The position numbers and the translations under genes were made by a program. Under the pieces are notes generated by a model. It saw nothing but the letters and a program-made list of their open reading frames with translations. It ran no database searches and was not told the origin of the DNA. This document shows, one piece after another, positions 24,631-33,879 of a DNA stretch of 34,738 bases. How positions within the stretch are numbered: position 1 is the first letter of the stretch; each line of letters opens with the position of its first letter. The stretch is from Candidatus Merdiplasma excrementigallinarum (GTDB lineage: Bacteria > Bacillota > Clostridia > Lachnospirales > Lachnospiraceae): assembly GCA_018713435.1 (NCBI GenBank), contig DVOS01000065.1, forward strand, positions 1 through 34,738, written 5' to 3'.

Positions 24631-25374
24631 ATGAATCTGTTGGCAGGTGTAAACAGCTATTATTACGGATTTGGCAGAGGATTTTACGGATGGGGATTTG
24701 ATCCCACCTATCTGCTGGCAATACTGGGACTGGTACTGACCCTGATCGCTTCGGCCAGGGTAAAAGGCACATTTCAGAAATATTCCAGGGTGCAGACCCG
24801 TTCGGGAATGACGGGAGCCATGGCAGCGGAACAGGTGCTGCATGCCTGCGGAATTTATCATGTATCCATCCAGCGGGTATCCGGCGATCTGACGGATCAC
24901 TATGATCCCAGAAGCAAAACGCTGCGCCTTTCTGACAGCACATACGGCTCATCCTCTGTGGCGGCGGTATGCGTGGCGGCCCATGAATGCGGCCATGCCG
25001 TTCAGGACCAGCTTCAGTACGGCCCTCTGGTGCTGCGAAGCACCCTGGTGCCGGCGGCAAATTTCGGCTCAACGCTGGCCTGGCCTGTTTTTATCGCAGG
25101 GCTTATTTTTTCCATGCGTCCGCTGGTTACAGTGGGGATTGTCCTTTTCTGCCTGGCGGTTCTCTTCCAGTTGGTAACGCTTCCGGTGGAGTTTAACGCA
25201 TCCTCCAGAGCCATGAAAATTCTGCAGGATACCGGGATGCTCTCACAGGAGGAACTGGCGGGAGGCAAAAAAGTACTGAGCGCGGCGGCCATGACGTATG
25301 TGGCGGCTCTGGCCTCATCTCTGCTGCAGCTTCTGCGGCTTATTCTGCTGGCAAGGAGGAATGACCGTGACTAG
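24631..25374 (+). CDS. YugP-like membrane zinc metallopeptidase
   Basis: The 247-residue membrane protein has a first hydrophobic segment near 25-42, the zinc site AAHECGHAVQD near 115-125, two central membrane segments (about 148-188) and one near the C-terminus. This is the layout of the neutral zinc metallopeptidase family that includes B. subtilis YugP. The HECGH motif supplies two zinc ligands and the catalytic Glu. ATG 24631 follows AAAAGGAG. It sits between fmt and rsmB, which are adjacent in B. subtilis, and the rsmB start overlaps its end. Its substrate is unknown. Confidence 0.88.
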   Translation: MNLLAGVNSYYYGFGRGFYGWGFDPTYLLAILGLVLTLIASARVKGTFQKYSRVQTRSGMTGAMAAEQVLHACGIYHVSIQRVSGDLTDHYDPRSKTLRLSDSTYGSSSVAAVCVAAHECGHAVQDQLQYGPLVLRSTLVPAANFGSTLAWPVFIAGLIFSMRPLVTVGIVLFCLAVLFQLVTLPVEFNASSRAMKILQDTGMLSQEELAGGKKVLSAAAMTYVAALASSLLQLLRLILLARRNDRD

Positions 25375-26746
25375 TTCGGTAAACATCCGGGAGATCGTGC
25401 TGGAGATCCTGATGGAGATCACAGAAGAAGAGGCGTACAGCCACGTTGTGATCCGCAGCGTGCTGGAAAAATATCAGTATCTGGAAAAACGGGACCGGGC
25501 GTTTATCTCCAGAGTCTCAGAGGGAACACTGGAGTATCTGCTTCAGATGGATTACATTATTGAATGTTTTTCCAAAGTTCCCGTCTACAATATGAAACCC
25601 CTGATCCGCAATCTTTTGCGGATGTCTGTCTACCAGCTGAAATACATGGACAGCGTGCCGGATTCCGCGGTCTGCAATGAAGCGGTGAAAATTGCCCAGA
25701 GAAGAGGATTCTATAATCTGAAGGGATTTGTAAACGGGGTGCTGCGCAATGCGGCCAGAGGCCTGGACAGCGTTGTGTATCCGGATGTCAGGGAAGATCC
25801 GGAGCAGTATCTGTCGGTTATGTACTCCATCCCCCTCTGGATTGTCAAAAAATGGATGGCACAGTTTGATTTCGACACAGTGGAGGCTGTCTGCCGCAGT
25901 TCCCATGAGGAGAAGGGAACCACGGTGAGATGTATTCTGGAGAAAGCCTCTGTGGAAGAAATCATAGCGGATCTTCAGGAGCAGAATATTACGGTACGCC
26001 GCCATCCCTATCTGGATTATGCCCTGGAGATTTCAGGCTATAATTACATAAAAGCCATCCGCGCCTTTAAAAAAGGGTGGATTCAGGTACAGGACGTAAG
26101 CTCCATGCTAGTGGCGGAGATTGCCGCCCCCAACTGGGGAGACTACTGCATTGACGTCTGTGCCGCTCCGGGAGGAAAAAGCCTGCATATTTCCGAGAAA
26201 CTGCGGGGAAGCGGTTTCGTGGAAGCCAGGGATATCTCCGAGCACAAAGTTAAGCTGATGCAGGAAAATATAGAGCGCACGGGGGCAATCAACATTAAGG
26301 CCCATGTGGAGGACGCCACGGAATGGAACCGGTTTTCCCATCACAGGGCGGACATTGTACTGGCGGATGTGCCCTGTTCCGGCCTGGGCGTGATCGGGAA
26401 AAAGCAGGATATCAAATATAAAATGACGGAAGCCAGGCAGAGGGAGCTGGTTCTGCTGCAGAGAAAAATTCTGCGGGCAGCCCAGGACTATGTGAAGCCG
26501 GGCGGCGTGCTGATTTACAGTACCTGTACCATCGGGGCAGATGAAAACCAGATGAATCTGAAATGGCTTCTGGAGAATTATCCTTTCCGGCTGGAAAGCA
26601 TTGATTCCTATATCTGCAATGAACTAAAGAGCAAGACCACAGGAGGCGGCTATATACAGCTGCTTCCGGGGATACATCAGACGGACGGCTTTTTTATAGC
26701 CAGGCTGCGCCGGCTGGAAATGGCAAAACCTGTGATTGCCGGATAA
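25367..26746 (+). CDS. rsmB: 16S rRNA m5C967 methyltransferase RsmB (Sun)
   Basis: This SAM-dependent enzyme methylates cytosine 967 of 16S rRNA. An N-terminal NusB-like helical RNA-binding domain (about 1-140) is followed by the methyltransferase domain with the SAM loop CAAPGGKSLHI and the two active cysteines, DVPCSG (Cys337) and YSTCT (Cys387). The start is set at GTG 25367, 7 nt after AAGGAGG and 8 nt inside the peptidase gene. ATG 25361 would lie too close to that binding site. The resulting 459 residues fit the family. Confidence 0.94.
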   Translation: MTSSVNIREIVLEILMEITEEEAYSHVVIRSVLEKYQYLEKRDRAFISRVSEGTLEYLLQMDYIIECFSKVPVYNMKPLIRNLLRMSVYQLKYMDSVPDSAVCNEAVKIAQRRGFYNLKGFVNGVLRNAARGLDSVVYPDVREDPEQYLSVMYSIPLWIVKKWMAQFDFDTVEAVCRSSHEEKGTTVRCILEKASVEEIIADLQEQNITVRRHPYLDYALEISGYNYIKAIRAFKKGWIQVQDVSSMLVAEIAAPNWGDYCIDVCAAPGGKSLHISEKLRGSGFVEARDISEHKVKLMQENIERTGAINIKAHVEDATEWNRFSHHRADIVLADVPCSGLGVIGKKQDIKYKMTEARQRELVLLQRKILRAAQDYVKPGGVLIYSTCTIGADENQMNLKWLLENYPFRLESIDSYICNELKSKTTGGGYIQLLPGIHQTDGFFIARLRRLEMAKPVIAG

Positions 26747-26778
26747 AAAGAAGGGAAAAACGGGGAGCGGTGAGCGCA

Positions 26779-27882
26779 ATGGAAAAGACAGATATCAGTT
26801 CCATGGATATGGAAGAACTGCAGAATTATATGGAACTTCTGGGGGAAAAGCCTTTCCGGGCCAGACAGGTGTACCAGTGGATTCACGAAAAGCTGGCGGA
26901 TCGTTTTGAACAGATGAGCAGCCTTCCCGCCGCGCTTCGGGAAACGCTGGATGAACAGTGCTTCCTTTCCGGAATGAAAGCCGTGGATGTGCAGATATCC
27001 AGGCTGGACGGAACCAGGAAGTATCTGTTTGAGCTGCGGGACGGAAACGTAATTGAAAGTGTGCTGATGCGCTATCACCATGGAAATTCCGTGTGCATTT
27101 CCTCCCAGGCAGGCTGCCGGATGGGCTGCCGGTTCTGCGCTTCCACCATAGGAGGCCTGAAGCGGAACCTGACCGCCTCTGAGATGCTGGGACAGGTTTA
27201 CCGGATTCAGAAGCTTACGGGAGAGAGAGTCTCCCATGTGGTGGTGATGGGAACCGGGGAGCCTCTGGATAATTACGACCAGCTTCTGAAGTTTATCCGG
27301 ATTATTTCTTCCAGGCAGGGACTGAACATCAGCCAGAGAAATATAACGGTGAGTACCTGCGGGATTGTTCCCAATATCCGCAGGCTGGCGGAGGAAAAGC
27401 TGCAGATTACCCTGGCCCTTTCCCTGCATGCCTCCAGCCAGGATAAACGGAAACAGCTGATGCCGGTGGCCAACCGGTATGAACTGGGCGAGGTGCTGGA
27501 TGCCTGCCGTTTTTACTTTCAGCAGACAGGGCGCAGGCTTACTTTTGAATACAGCCTGGTGGCCGGGGTAAATGATTCCGGGGAGGATGCCAGGGAACTG
27601 GCGGAACTGGTGAGGGATCTGCATGGACACGTCAATCTGATTCCTGTCAACCCGGTGAAGGAGAGAAGCTTTGTGCAGCCCAGCCGTCAGGCAGTGGAGG
27701 CCTTCAAAAATAAACTTGAAAAAAACGGAATAAATGTTACTATTAGAAGAGAAATGGGCAGAGATATTGACGGAGCCTGCGGACAGCTCCGGCGAAGCTA
27801 TCTGGAGTCAGAGTCCGGGTCTTTCAAAACGTCCGAACATGTTTCAGAAGGCAGAACCTCTGAAAGAAAGGAAAAGCTATGA
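26779..27882 (+). CDS. rlmN: Dual-specificity 23S rRNA/tRNA m2A methyltransferase RlmN
   Basis: This radical SAM enzyme methylates C2 of A2503 in 23S rRNA and of A37 in some tRNAs. The 4Fe-4S cluster motif CRMGCRFC uses Cys113, Cys117 and Cys120. Cys334 in DGACGQL matches the methyl-carrying cysteine of the family. Other signatures are KPFRARQVYQWI, GTGEPLDNYD, LALSLHA and PVNPVKE. I chose ATG 26779, about 11 nt after GGGGAG; GTG 26770 is in frame but too close. The prpC start overlaps its stop (ATGA). Confidence 0.95.
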   Translation: MEKTDISSMDMEELQNYMELLGEKPFRARQVYQWIHEKLADRFEQMSSLPAALRETLDEQCFLSGMKAVDVQISRLDGTRKYLFELRDGNVIESVLMRYHHGNSVCISSQAGCRMGCRFCASTIGGLKRNLTASEMLGQVYRIQKLTGERVSHVVVMGTGEPLDNYDQLLKFIRIISSRQGLNISQRNITVSTCGIVPNIRRLAEEKLQITLALSLHASSQDKRKQLMPVANRYELGEVLDACRFYFQQTGRRLTFEYSLVAGVNDSGEDARELAELVRDLHGHVNLIPVNPVKERSFVQPSRQAVEAFKNKLEKNGINVTIRREMGRDIDGACGQLRRSYLESESGSFKTSEHVSEGRTSERKEKL

Positions 27883-28613
27883 AATCGTACTGTGTAACGG
27901 ATGTGGGCGTAAAGCGGAATATGAATCAGGATTTTGTCTACGCATCCAATCAGCCTGTGGGAAACCTTTCCAATTTGTTTATCGTGGCTGACGGGATGGG
28001 CGGGCATAACGCAGGTGACCTGGCATCCCGTTATACGGTGGAAACCATGGTGGATTACATAGAGGGCGCATCGGAAAAACGGCCGATCCCCCTGCTGGAG
28101 GCCGCGGTACAGGCGGCCAACCAGAAAGTAATGGAAAAAGCCAGAGCGGATAAAAGCCTGGAGGGAATGGGCACTACCGTGGTGGCGGCTACCGTACAGG
28201 AGGGCTGCCTGTACGTGGCCAACGTGGGAGATAGCCGGCTTTATCTGCTGGATGACGGGATAGAACAGATTACCAGGGACCATTCACTGGTGGAAGAGAT
28301 GGTTCGGGCCGGGGAACTGGGGAGAGAAGAGGCCAGAAACCATCCGGAAAAAAATATTATTACCAGGGCAGTGGGCGTGAAAAAACAGGTCAGGATTGAC
28401 TTTTTTGACGTGTCCCTGAATCCGGGGGACAAGTTCCTGCTCTGCTCCGATGGCCTGACCAATATGGTGGAGGATCAGGACATCCTGAAACTGGTAAAGC
28501 AGGAAGATTCCCTGGAAAAGGCAGCCCACAGACTGGTGGAACTGGCCAATCAGAACGGGGGCCGGGATAATATATCAGTGGTTCTGGCTGAAACCACAGC
28601 GAACGGGGTATAA
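27879..28613 (+). CDS. prpC: PP2C-type Ser/Thr protein phosphatase (PrpC/Stp)
   Basis: The 244-residue cytoplasmic phosphatase reverses phosphorylation by the adjacent PASTA kinase. Metal-binding signatures are visible: the Asp of NQDF, ADGMGGHNAGD, GMGTTVVAA, NVGDSRLYL, CSDGLTNMV and GGRDNISVVL. The length is that of the bacterial Stp group without extra domains. Its start overlaps the rlmN stop by 4 nt and the kinase follows after 3 nt, so the pair is translationally linked. Confidence 0.96.
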   Translation: MKSYCVTDVGVKRNMNQDFVYASNQPVGNLSNLFIVADGMGGHNAGDLASRYTVETMVDYIEGASEKRPIPLLEAAVQAANQKVMEKARADKSLEGMGTTVVAATVQEGCLYVANVGDSRLYLLDDGIEQITRDHSLVEEMVRAGELGREEARNHPEKNIITRAVGVKKQVRIDFFDVSLNPGDKFLLCSDGLTNMVEDQDILKLVKQEDSLEKAAHRLVELANQNGGRDNISVVLAETTANGV

Positions 28614-28616
28614 AGT

Positions 28617-30956
28617 ATGTTAAAAACAGGGACATTTCTTCAAAACCGATATGAAATTTTAAACCGCATCGGCTCGGGCGGAATGGCGGATGTATATAAG
28701 GCGAAGGATCATAAACTGAACCGTTTCGTGGCAGTGAAAGTCCTGAAGCCGGAATTCAAGGATGACAAGGTTTTTCTGTCCAAATTCAGGGTGGAGGCCC
28801 AGGCGGCGGCAGGGCTGGCCCATGCCAATATCGTAAACGTGTATGATGTGGGAGAAGAGAACGGTGTCAATTTTATCGTGATGGAGCTGGTGGAGGGCAT
28901 TACGCTGAAGGCTTACATCAATAAAAAGGGAAAGCTGACAGTGCGGGAAGCCACCAGTATTGCCCTGCAGGTGGCGGCGGGCCTTGAGGCCGCCCACAAT
29001 AACGGCATCATTCACCGGGACGTAAAGCCCCAGAATATTATTATTTCCATGGACGGAAAGGCGAAGGTGGCGGATTTTGGAATTGCCAGGGCGGCTTCCG
29101 CCAATACCATTAATTCCAGCGTAATGGGATCCGTCCATTACAGCGCGCCGGAACAGACAAGAGGCGGCTACAGCGACGCCAAAAGCGATATTTATTCTAT
29201 GGGGATTACCATGTATGAGATGCTGACAGGCCGGGTTCCTTTCAACGGGGACAGTACGGTAGCAGTAGCTCTCAAGCATCTGCAGGAGGAGATGGTGCCC
29301 CCCAGCAAGCTGGTTCCGGAGATTCCCCGGAGCACAGAGCAGATTATCTTAAAGTGTACCCAGAAAAGTCCGGACCGGCGCTACAGCAACATGACAGAGC
29401 TGATCCGGGACCTGAAGGAATCTCTGGTGAATCCGGAGGGGGACTTTGTAGAGATTCCCAGATTGGATAAAAGCGCCCATACGGTCATGCTTTCCAGAGA
29501 GGAAGTCAGCAGAATTAAAAACAGTTCTCTTCCTTCCTACAATGAAACGCTGAATACGGGGGCGGCGGACAGTTTTTCAGATCCGGGAAATGTAACCGGC
29601 GATCACAGATCGTTTCCTTACAGCGGAAACTATTATCAGAACAGCGGATACCAGGATTTAAGATACAGACAGGGAAATTCTCACGGAGGGGAGTACCGGG
29701 AGCGGATGAATGATCCGGCAGGCGATTTGCCAGAGGAGCCGGAGGAAAGCTACGATTATGAAGAAGAATTCAGGCCCAGGAAAAAATACCGGGGAGGATC
29801 TGTCCGCCAGAGCGAAGAAGACGATGGAATGAGTACGGGGACCGAAAAGGTCATTACCGTGGTGAGTATTCTGGCGGCAGTTATTGTGGGCTGTGTGGTT
29901 CTTGCCATGATTGCCAATGCCCTGGGGCTTTTCGACTTCGGTTCTTCCGGAGGGGACGGTCAGGAAAACGCCCAGACGGAGGCTGTCACCTCGGTATCGC
30001 CGGAGGCGGATACCGCCGTGGTGCCGGATCTTCGGGGAAAGACGGAGGCCGAGGCGCAGCAGCTTCTGCGGGAGCGGAGTCTGGGATACCGGTACGAGGG
30101 TGAGAGCGCGTCCAGTGAATACCCCAAGGGACAGGTGATCAGCCAGAGCGTGGAGGCCAATACCCAGGTGGCGGTGAATACCACCGTGGGCTATACGCTG
30201 AGCGCCGGCAGCACGGATGTCCTGACGGTTCCGCCGCTGGCCAATGTGTCCCAGCAGGACGCGGAGAAAGCCCTGACAGGAATGGGACTGCTGGTGTCAG
30301 TGGACAACACCCGGTACAGCGATACGGTGCAGGCCGGGTATGTGATTACTACGAATCCGGGTTCAGGCTCCAGCGTGAAAGCGGGAGACACGGTGACGAT
30401 TTACGTCAGTCAGGGACAGGATAATTCTCTGGTGCAGGTGGTGGATGTAAGAGACCGGAACGCCAGCGATGCCACAACGATCCTGACCAATCTGGGACTT
30501 GTGGTTTATATTAAAGAAGTGGAAAGCGCAGAGGTACCTCAGGGTCTGGTTATTTCCCAGGATATAGAGGGAGGAACCAGCGTGGAAACCGGAACAGCTG
30601 TGACTCTCACAGTGAGTACGGGAAGTTCTCAGCCGGATATTATCATTGAGGGGGGAACCTCAGATGTTACCCAGCAGGATACTTCCTCCGGGGCGTCCCA
30701 GGAATTCTGGAGCACAAACGACTCACTGGACGCGCCGGATGAATACAATGGACAGCCGGTGCGGATTGTGCTGGAGCAGAACGGTAACCAGACTACTCTG
30801 TATGAGGGTTACGTAACCTTCCCCTACAGTCTCAGCGGCGTACAGGGACAGCCGGGAGTGACCACAGGCTCTGCCTATGTGTATCTTCTGGATCCCCAGA
30901 CTCTGGAGGTGGCGTCCACTTACCAGTATGACGGGATACAGTTTAGCCAGATGTAA
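28617..30956 (+). CDS. prkC: PASTA-domain Ser/Thr protein kinase (PrkC/Stk1)
   Basis: This 779-residue membrane kinase senses the cell wall. The kinase domain (about 10-275) has IGSGGMADVYKAKD, the Lys of VAVKVLK, HRDVKPQN and DFGIARA. A long acidic linker follows, then one transmembrane segment (about 411-435) and three PASTA repeats (about 467-532, 535-600, 603-670), which in relatives bind muropeptides or lipid II. After a Ser/Thr/Gln-rich spacer there is a further C-terminal module of about 80 residues (from FWSTNDSLDAPDEYNG) that is not PASTA. The gene lies 3 nt after prpC. Confidence 0.96.
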   Translation: MLKTGTFLQNRYEILNRIGSGGMADVYKAKDHKLNRFVAVKVLKPEFKDDKVFLSKFRVEAQAAAGLAHANIVNVYDVGEENGVNFIVMELVEGITLKAYINKKGKLTVREATSIALQVAAGLEAAHNNGIIHRDVKPQNIIISMDGKAKVADFGIARAASANTINSSVMGSVHYSAPEQTRGGYSDAKSDIYSMGITMYEMLTGRVPFNGDSTVAVALKHLQEEMVPPSKLVPEIPRSTEQIILKCTQKSPDRRYSNMTELIRDLKESLVNPEGDFVEIPRLDKSAHTVMLSREEVSRIKNSSLPSYNETLNTGAADSFSDPGNVTGDHRSFPYSGNYYQNSGYQDLRYRQGNSHGGEYRERMNDPAGDLPEEPEESYDYEEEFRPRKKYRGGSVRQSEEDDGMSTGTEKVITVVSILAAVIVGCVVLAMIANALGLFDFGSSGGDGQENAQTEAVTSVSPEADTAVVPDLRGKTEAEAQQLLRERSLGYRYEGESASSEYPKGQVISQSVEANTQVAVNTTVGYTLSAGSTDVLTVPPLANVSQQDAEKALTGMGLLVSVDNTRYSDTVQAGYVITTNPGSGSSVKAGDTVTIYVSQGQDNSLVQVVDVRDRNASDATTILTNLGLVVYIKEVESAEVPQGLVISQDIEGGTSVETGTAVTLTVSTGSSQPDIIIEGGTSDVTQQDTSSGASQEFWSTNDSLDAPDEYNGQPVRIVLEQNGNQTTLYEGYVTFPYSLSGVQGQPGVTTGSAYVYLLDPQTLEVASTYQYDGIQFSQM

Positions 30957-30968
30957 AAAGGTGAGCGG

Positions 30969-31847
30969 ATGCAGGGAAAAATTACAAAAGGAATCGGCGG
31001 TTTTTATTATGTACACGCCGAAGACAGAACCGTCTATGAGTGCCGGGCAAAGGGAATATTCCGAAAAGAGGGAAAGAAGCCCCTGGTGGGGGATAACGTG
31101 GAAATCTCCGTGCTGGATCAGGAAGAGCAGGTGGGAAATGTAGACCGGCTCCTGCCCAGGAAAAATCAGCTGATCCGGCCGGCGGTGGCCAACGTGGACC
31201 AGGCCCTGGTGATATTTGCCGCGGCCAGTCCCAAACCGAATCTGAATCTGCTGGACCGGTTCCTTATATCCATGAGTCAGCAGGATGTGCCGGTTATCAT
31301 CTGCTTTAACAAGCAGGACCTGGTTGCGGGCAGGGAGCTGGAAAAGCTGGCCCGGGTTTACCGAAACTGCGGCTGCCGGGTGCTTTTTGCCAGTGTTCTG
31401 CTGGAGCAGGGGCTGGAGGAGATACGAATGCTCCTTAAGGGAAAAACTACGGTGGTAGCCGGACCCTCCGGAGTAGGGAAATCATCCCTTACCAACCGGC
31501 TGCAGCCCGGGGCGGATATGGAAGTGGGGGAGGTAAGCCGGAAAATTGACCGGGGGCGCCATACCACCCGCCATACGGAACTGATCTGGATAGAAGAGGA
31601 AACCTATTTTCTGGATACACCCGGTTTCAGTTCGCTGTATCTGGAAAATCTGGACTGGGAAGAACTGGGCAGGTTTTTCCCGGAGTTTGAACCCTATGCG
31701 GACGGGTGCCGGTTCCAGGGATGTATGCATATGAGCGAGCCGGACTGCAAAGTGAAGGAGGCGCTGGAGAACGGGGAGATCAGCCGCTCCAGATACGAAA
31801 ATTACTGTCTGCTGGTTCAGGAACTGAAAAACAAAAAGCGCTACTGA
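30969..31847 (+). CDS. rsgA: Ribosome small-subunit-dependent GTPase A (RsgA)
   Basis: This 292-residue circularly permuted GTPase acts in late 30S maturation. An N-terminal OB domain comes first. The GTPase motifs follow in permuted order: CFNKQD (G4), GPSGVGKSSL (G1) and DTPGFSS (G3), with RHTTRH between the last two. A C-terminal zinc site uses the Cys and His of CRFQGCMHMSEPDC. ATG 30969 follows AAAAAGGTG, 12 nt after prkC. B. subtilis has the same order. Confidence 0.96.
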   Translation: MQGKITKGIGGFYYVHAEDRTVYECRAKGIFRKEGKKPLVGDNVEISVLDQEEQVGNVDRLLPRKNQLIRPAVANVDQALVIFAAASPKPNLNLLDRFLISMSQQDVPVIICFNKQDLVAGRELEKLARVYRNCGCRVLFASVLLEQGLEEIRMLLKGKTTVVAGPSGVGKSSLTNRLQPGADMEVGEVSRKIDRGRHTTRHTELIWIEEETYFLDTPGFSSLYLENLDWEELGRFFPEFEPYADGCRFQGCMHMSEPDCKVKEALENGEISRSRYENYCLLVQELKNKKRY

Positions 31848-31861
31848 GGTAAGGAGAGATT

Positions 31862-32536
31862 ATGAAGTATATTTTATCACCGTCCATATTATCGGCGGAT
31901 TTTAAACATCTGGGAGCCGACATAGAAGCGGCGGACCGGGCCGGCGCCCAGTATATTCATATTGATGTGATGGACGGACTGTTTGTGCCCAGCATATCCT
32001 TCGGCATGCCGGTGCTGTCCTGCATCCGGAGCGTTACGGACCGGGTTTTTGACGTACATCTGATGGTGCAGGATCCGGAGCGCTACATTGATACGTTTGC
32101 CGGTCTGGGAGCGGATATTCTGACCATCCATGCGGAGGCCTGCCGCCATCTGGACAGCGCCCTCTCCGCTATAAAAAACAGAGGCCTGAAAGCGGGACTT
32201 GCCCTGTGCCCGGCCACGCCCCTGTCGGTACTGGACTATCTGTGGGAGAAGCTGGACATGGTGCTGCTGATGACGGTTAATCCGGGCTTTGGAGGACAGA
32301 AATATATTCCCGAGATGACGGAGAAAATCGCCGCTCTGCGGAAAATGGCCGAAGCCAGAGGAAAAGATCTTGATATAGAAGTGGACGGCGGGATCAATGA
32401 CTCTACCATCCGGCAGGTACTGGAGGCGGGCGCCAATGTGCTTGTGGCCGGTTCTGCCGTATTTGGAGGCGATATTGAGGCCCAGGTGAAAAAGTATCTG
32501 GCGGTTATGGAAACTTATGGGGAGACGGCCAGATGA
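31862..32536 (+). CDS. rpe: Ribulose-phosphate 3-epimerase
   Basis: This TIM-barrel metalloenzyme interconverts ribulose-5-phosphate and xylulose-5-phosphate in the pentose phosphate pathway. The 224 residues are full length. LSPSILSAD, IHIDVMDGLFVPS, DVHLMV, MTVNPGFGGQ and EVDGGIN supply the metal ligands, catalytic Asp residues and phosphate site. ATG 31862 follows GTAAGGAGAG. The stop overlaps the thiN start by 4 nt. Confidence 0.97.
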   Translation: MKYILSPSILSADFKHLGADIEAADRAGAQYIHIDVMDGLFVPSISFGMPVLSCIRSVTDRVFDVHLMVQDPERYIDTFAGLGADILTIHAEACRHLDSALSAIKNRGLKAGLALCPATPLSVLDYLWEKLDMVLLMTVNPGFGGQKYIPEMTEKIAALRKMAEARGKDLDIEVDGGINDSTIRQVLEAGANVLVAGSAVFGGDIEAQVKKYLAVMETYGETAR

Positions 32537-33201
32537 AGCGGGGAATGATTATAGGCGGGGGCATGCTTCAGGAGGAGTTTGTCCTCTCTTTTTTGCAAAA
32601 GCGCCTGACAGAAGAAAAGCGGGAGGACACCTGCCTGATCGCGGCGGACAAAGGCCTTCTGTTTCTGGAAAGAAACGGGATAAAACCGGATGCTATTGTG
32701 GGTGACTTTGATTCGGCAGATGTCTCTCTGCTGGACAGATACAAAAAAGATCCCCGGGTAACGGTGCGCCGGTTAAACCCGGAGAAGGACTGGACCGATA
32801 CGGAGGTGGCCGCCCAGCTGGCGCTGGATGAGGGATGTGAAGTACTGGAGATCCTTGGAGGGACCGGTGGACGGATCGACCACCTGCTGGGAAATCTGCA
32901 GCTCCTGTCTCTGATCAGCAGGCTGGGAGGAGACGGCTATCTTCTGGATGAGAAGAACCGGATTTATGTGCGGGAACAGAATTTTACGGTGAGACGGCAG
33001 GAGCAGTGGGGAAAATACTTCTCCCTGTTTGCCTGGGGAGGGGATGTGACGGGACTGACCCTGACCGGCTTCAAATACCAGGTGGAGGATTTTACCCTGG
33101 GGACAGTGGGGACCAGAGGGGTGAGCAATGAGATGACGGCCCAGGAAGCCAGTGTCTCCTTTAAGAGCGGAAGACTTCTGGTGGTGGAGTCCGGGGACTG
33201 A
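32533..33201 (+). CDS. thiN: Thiamine pyrophosphokinase
   Basis: The enzyme makes thiamine diphosphate from thiamine and ATP. The 222-residue protein has AADKGLLFLERNGIKPD, then VGDFDSAD, KDWTDTEVAA and LGGTGGRIDHLLGN, all characteristic of the family. The C-terminal thiamine-binding part contains GTRGVSNEM. It overlaps rpe by 4 nt and is the last gene of the housekeeping run, as in B. subtilis (yloS). I see no strong terminator after it. Confidence 0.95.
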   Translation: MKRGMIIGGGMLQEEFVLSFLQKRLTEEKREDTCLIAADKGLLFLERNGIKPDAIVGDFDSADVSLLDRYKKDPRVTVRRLNPEKDWTDTEVAAQLALDEGCEVLEILGGTGGRIDHLLGNLQLLSLISRLGGDGYLLDEKNRIYVREQNFTVRRQEQWGKYFSLFAWGGDVTGLTLTGFKYQVEDFTLGTVGTRGVSNEMTAQEASVSFKSGRLLVVESGD

Positions 33202-33221
33202 GAGGCCGGGGAAACCACGGC

Positions 33222-33250
33222 TTTACAAATCAGAGAGAATAAGCTATAAT
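33222..33250 (+). promoter_or_regulatory. Promoter of the SEC-C protein gene
   Basis: TTTACA (33222-33227), a 17-base spacer and TATAAT (33245-33250), about 50 nt before the ATG. This starts a new transcript after the thiN end. Confidence 0.75.
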
Positions 33251-33300
33251 GTAGCACAGATTTGCTAGAATAAATTTAAGAAACAAAGGATGGTAAAGAT

Positions 33301-33804
33301 ATGGCTTTATTGCAGGAGTGGCGGGAGGTTGCGTACTCCCAGACAACGGATAAGAAACAGCTTCAGAAATTCTGGTCAGACTACTTCCTGACAGAGAAGG
33401 GGATTTATGAGCAGCTGCTGGAGAACCCGGACGAGGTAGTGCGGGGAACGGTGAAGGAACTGGCTGAAAAGTACGGAATTTCCGTACAGACCATGACCGG
33501 CTTCCTGGATGGAATCAACGACAGCCTGAAGGAAAAGAATCCCATTGAGGAGATGACCGAGGATACAGAGGTTAATCTGGGATTTGACAAAGAGATGCTT
33601 TACAAAAATATGGTGGATGCCAAGGCGGACTGGCTGTACGATCTGCCTGCCTGGGAAAAGATTTTTGACGAGGAGACCAGAAAGAATCTTTACCGGGAGG
33701 CAAAGAAGATGAACACCATCGTGAAGGGAAAGAAGATCGGAAGAAACGATCCCTGTCCCTGCGGCAGCGGAAAGAAATACAAATTCTGCTGCGGAAGAAA
33801 CTGA
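33301..33804 (+). CDS. SEC-C zinc-motif protein of unknown function
   Basis: The 167-residue soluble protein is mostly helical (residues 1-140) and ends in the zinc-binding SEC-C motif [17 protein letters not shown]. The same motif ends SecA, but the rest of this protein has no SecA helicase sequence. ATG 33301 is preceded by AAAGGATGG and by its own promoter. Stand-alone SEC-C proteins of this size are common in Clostridia and have no established role; a ribosome or secretion link is only a guess. Confidence 0.85.
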   Translation: MALLQEWREVAYSQTTDKKQLQKFWSDYFLTEKGIYEQLLENPDEVVRGTVKELAEKYGISVQTMTGFLDGINDSLKEKNPIEEMTEDTEVNLGFDKEMLYKNMVDAKADWLYDLPAWEKIFDEETRKNLYREAKKMNTIVKGKKIGRNDPCPCGSGKKYKFCCGRN

Positions 33805-33824
33805 GAAATCGAATAGGAAAAAAG

Positions 33825-33863
33825 AAAAGGCTCTGCTTCCTGAAACGGTGGGCAGAGCCTTTT
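33825..33863 (+). terminator. Hairpin terminator or attenuator between the SEC-C and YdcF-like genes
   Basis: The perfect 12-bp stem AAAAGGCTCTGC / GCAGAGCCTTTT has a 15-nt loop. The T run is only four bases long and the ribosome binding site of the next gene begins 6 nt later. No promoter lies between hairpin and gene, so some transcription must pass through it. Confidence 0.65.
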
Positions 33864-33879
33864 GAGCAGGGAGGAAAGA

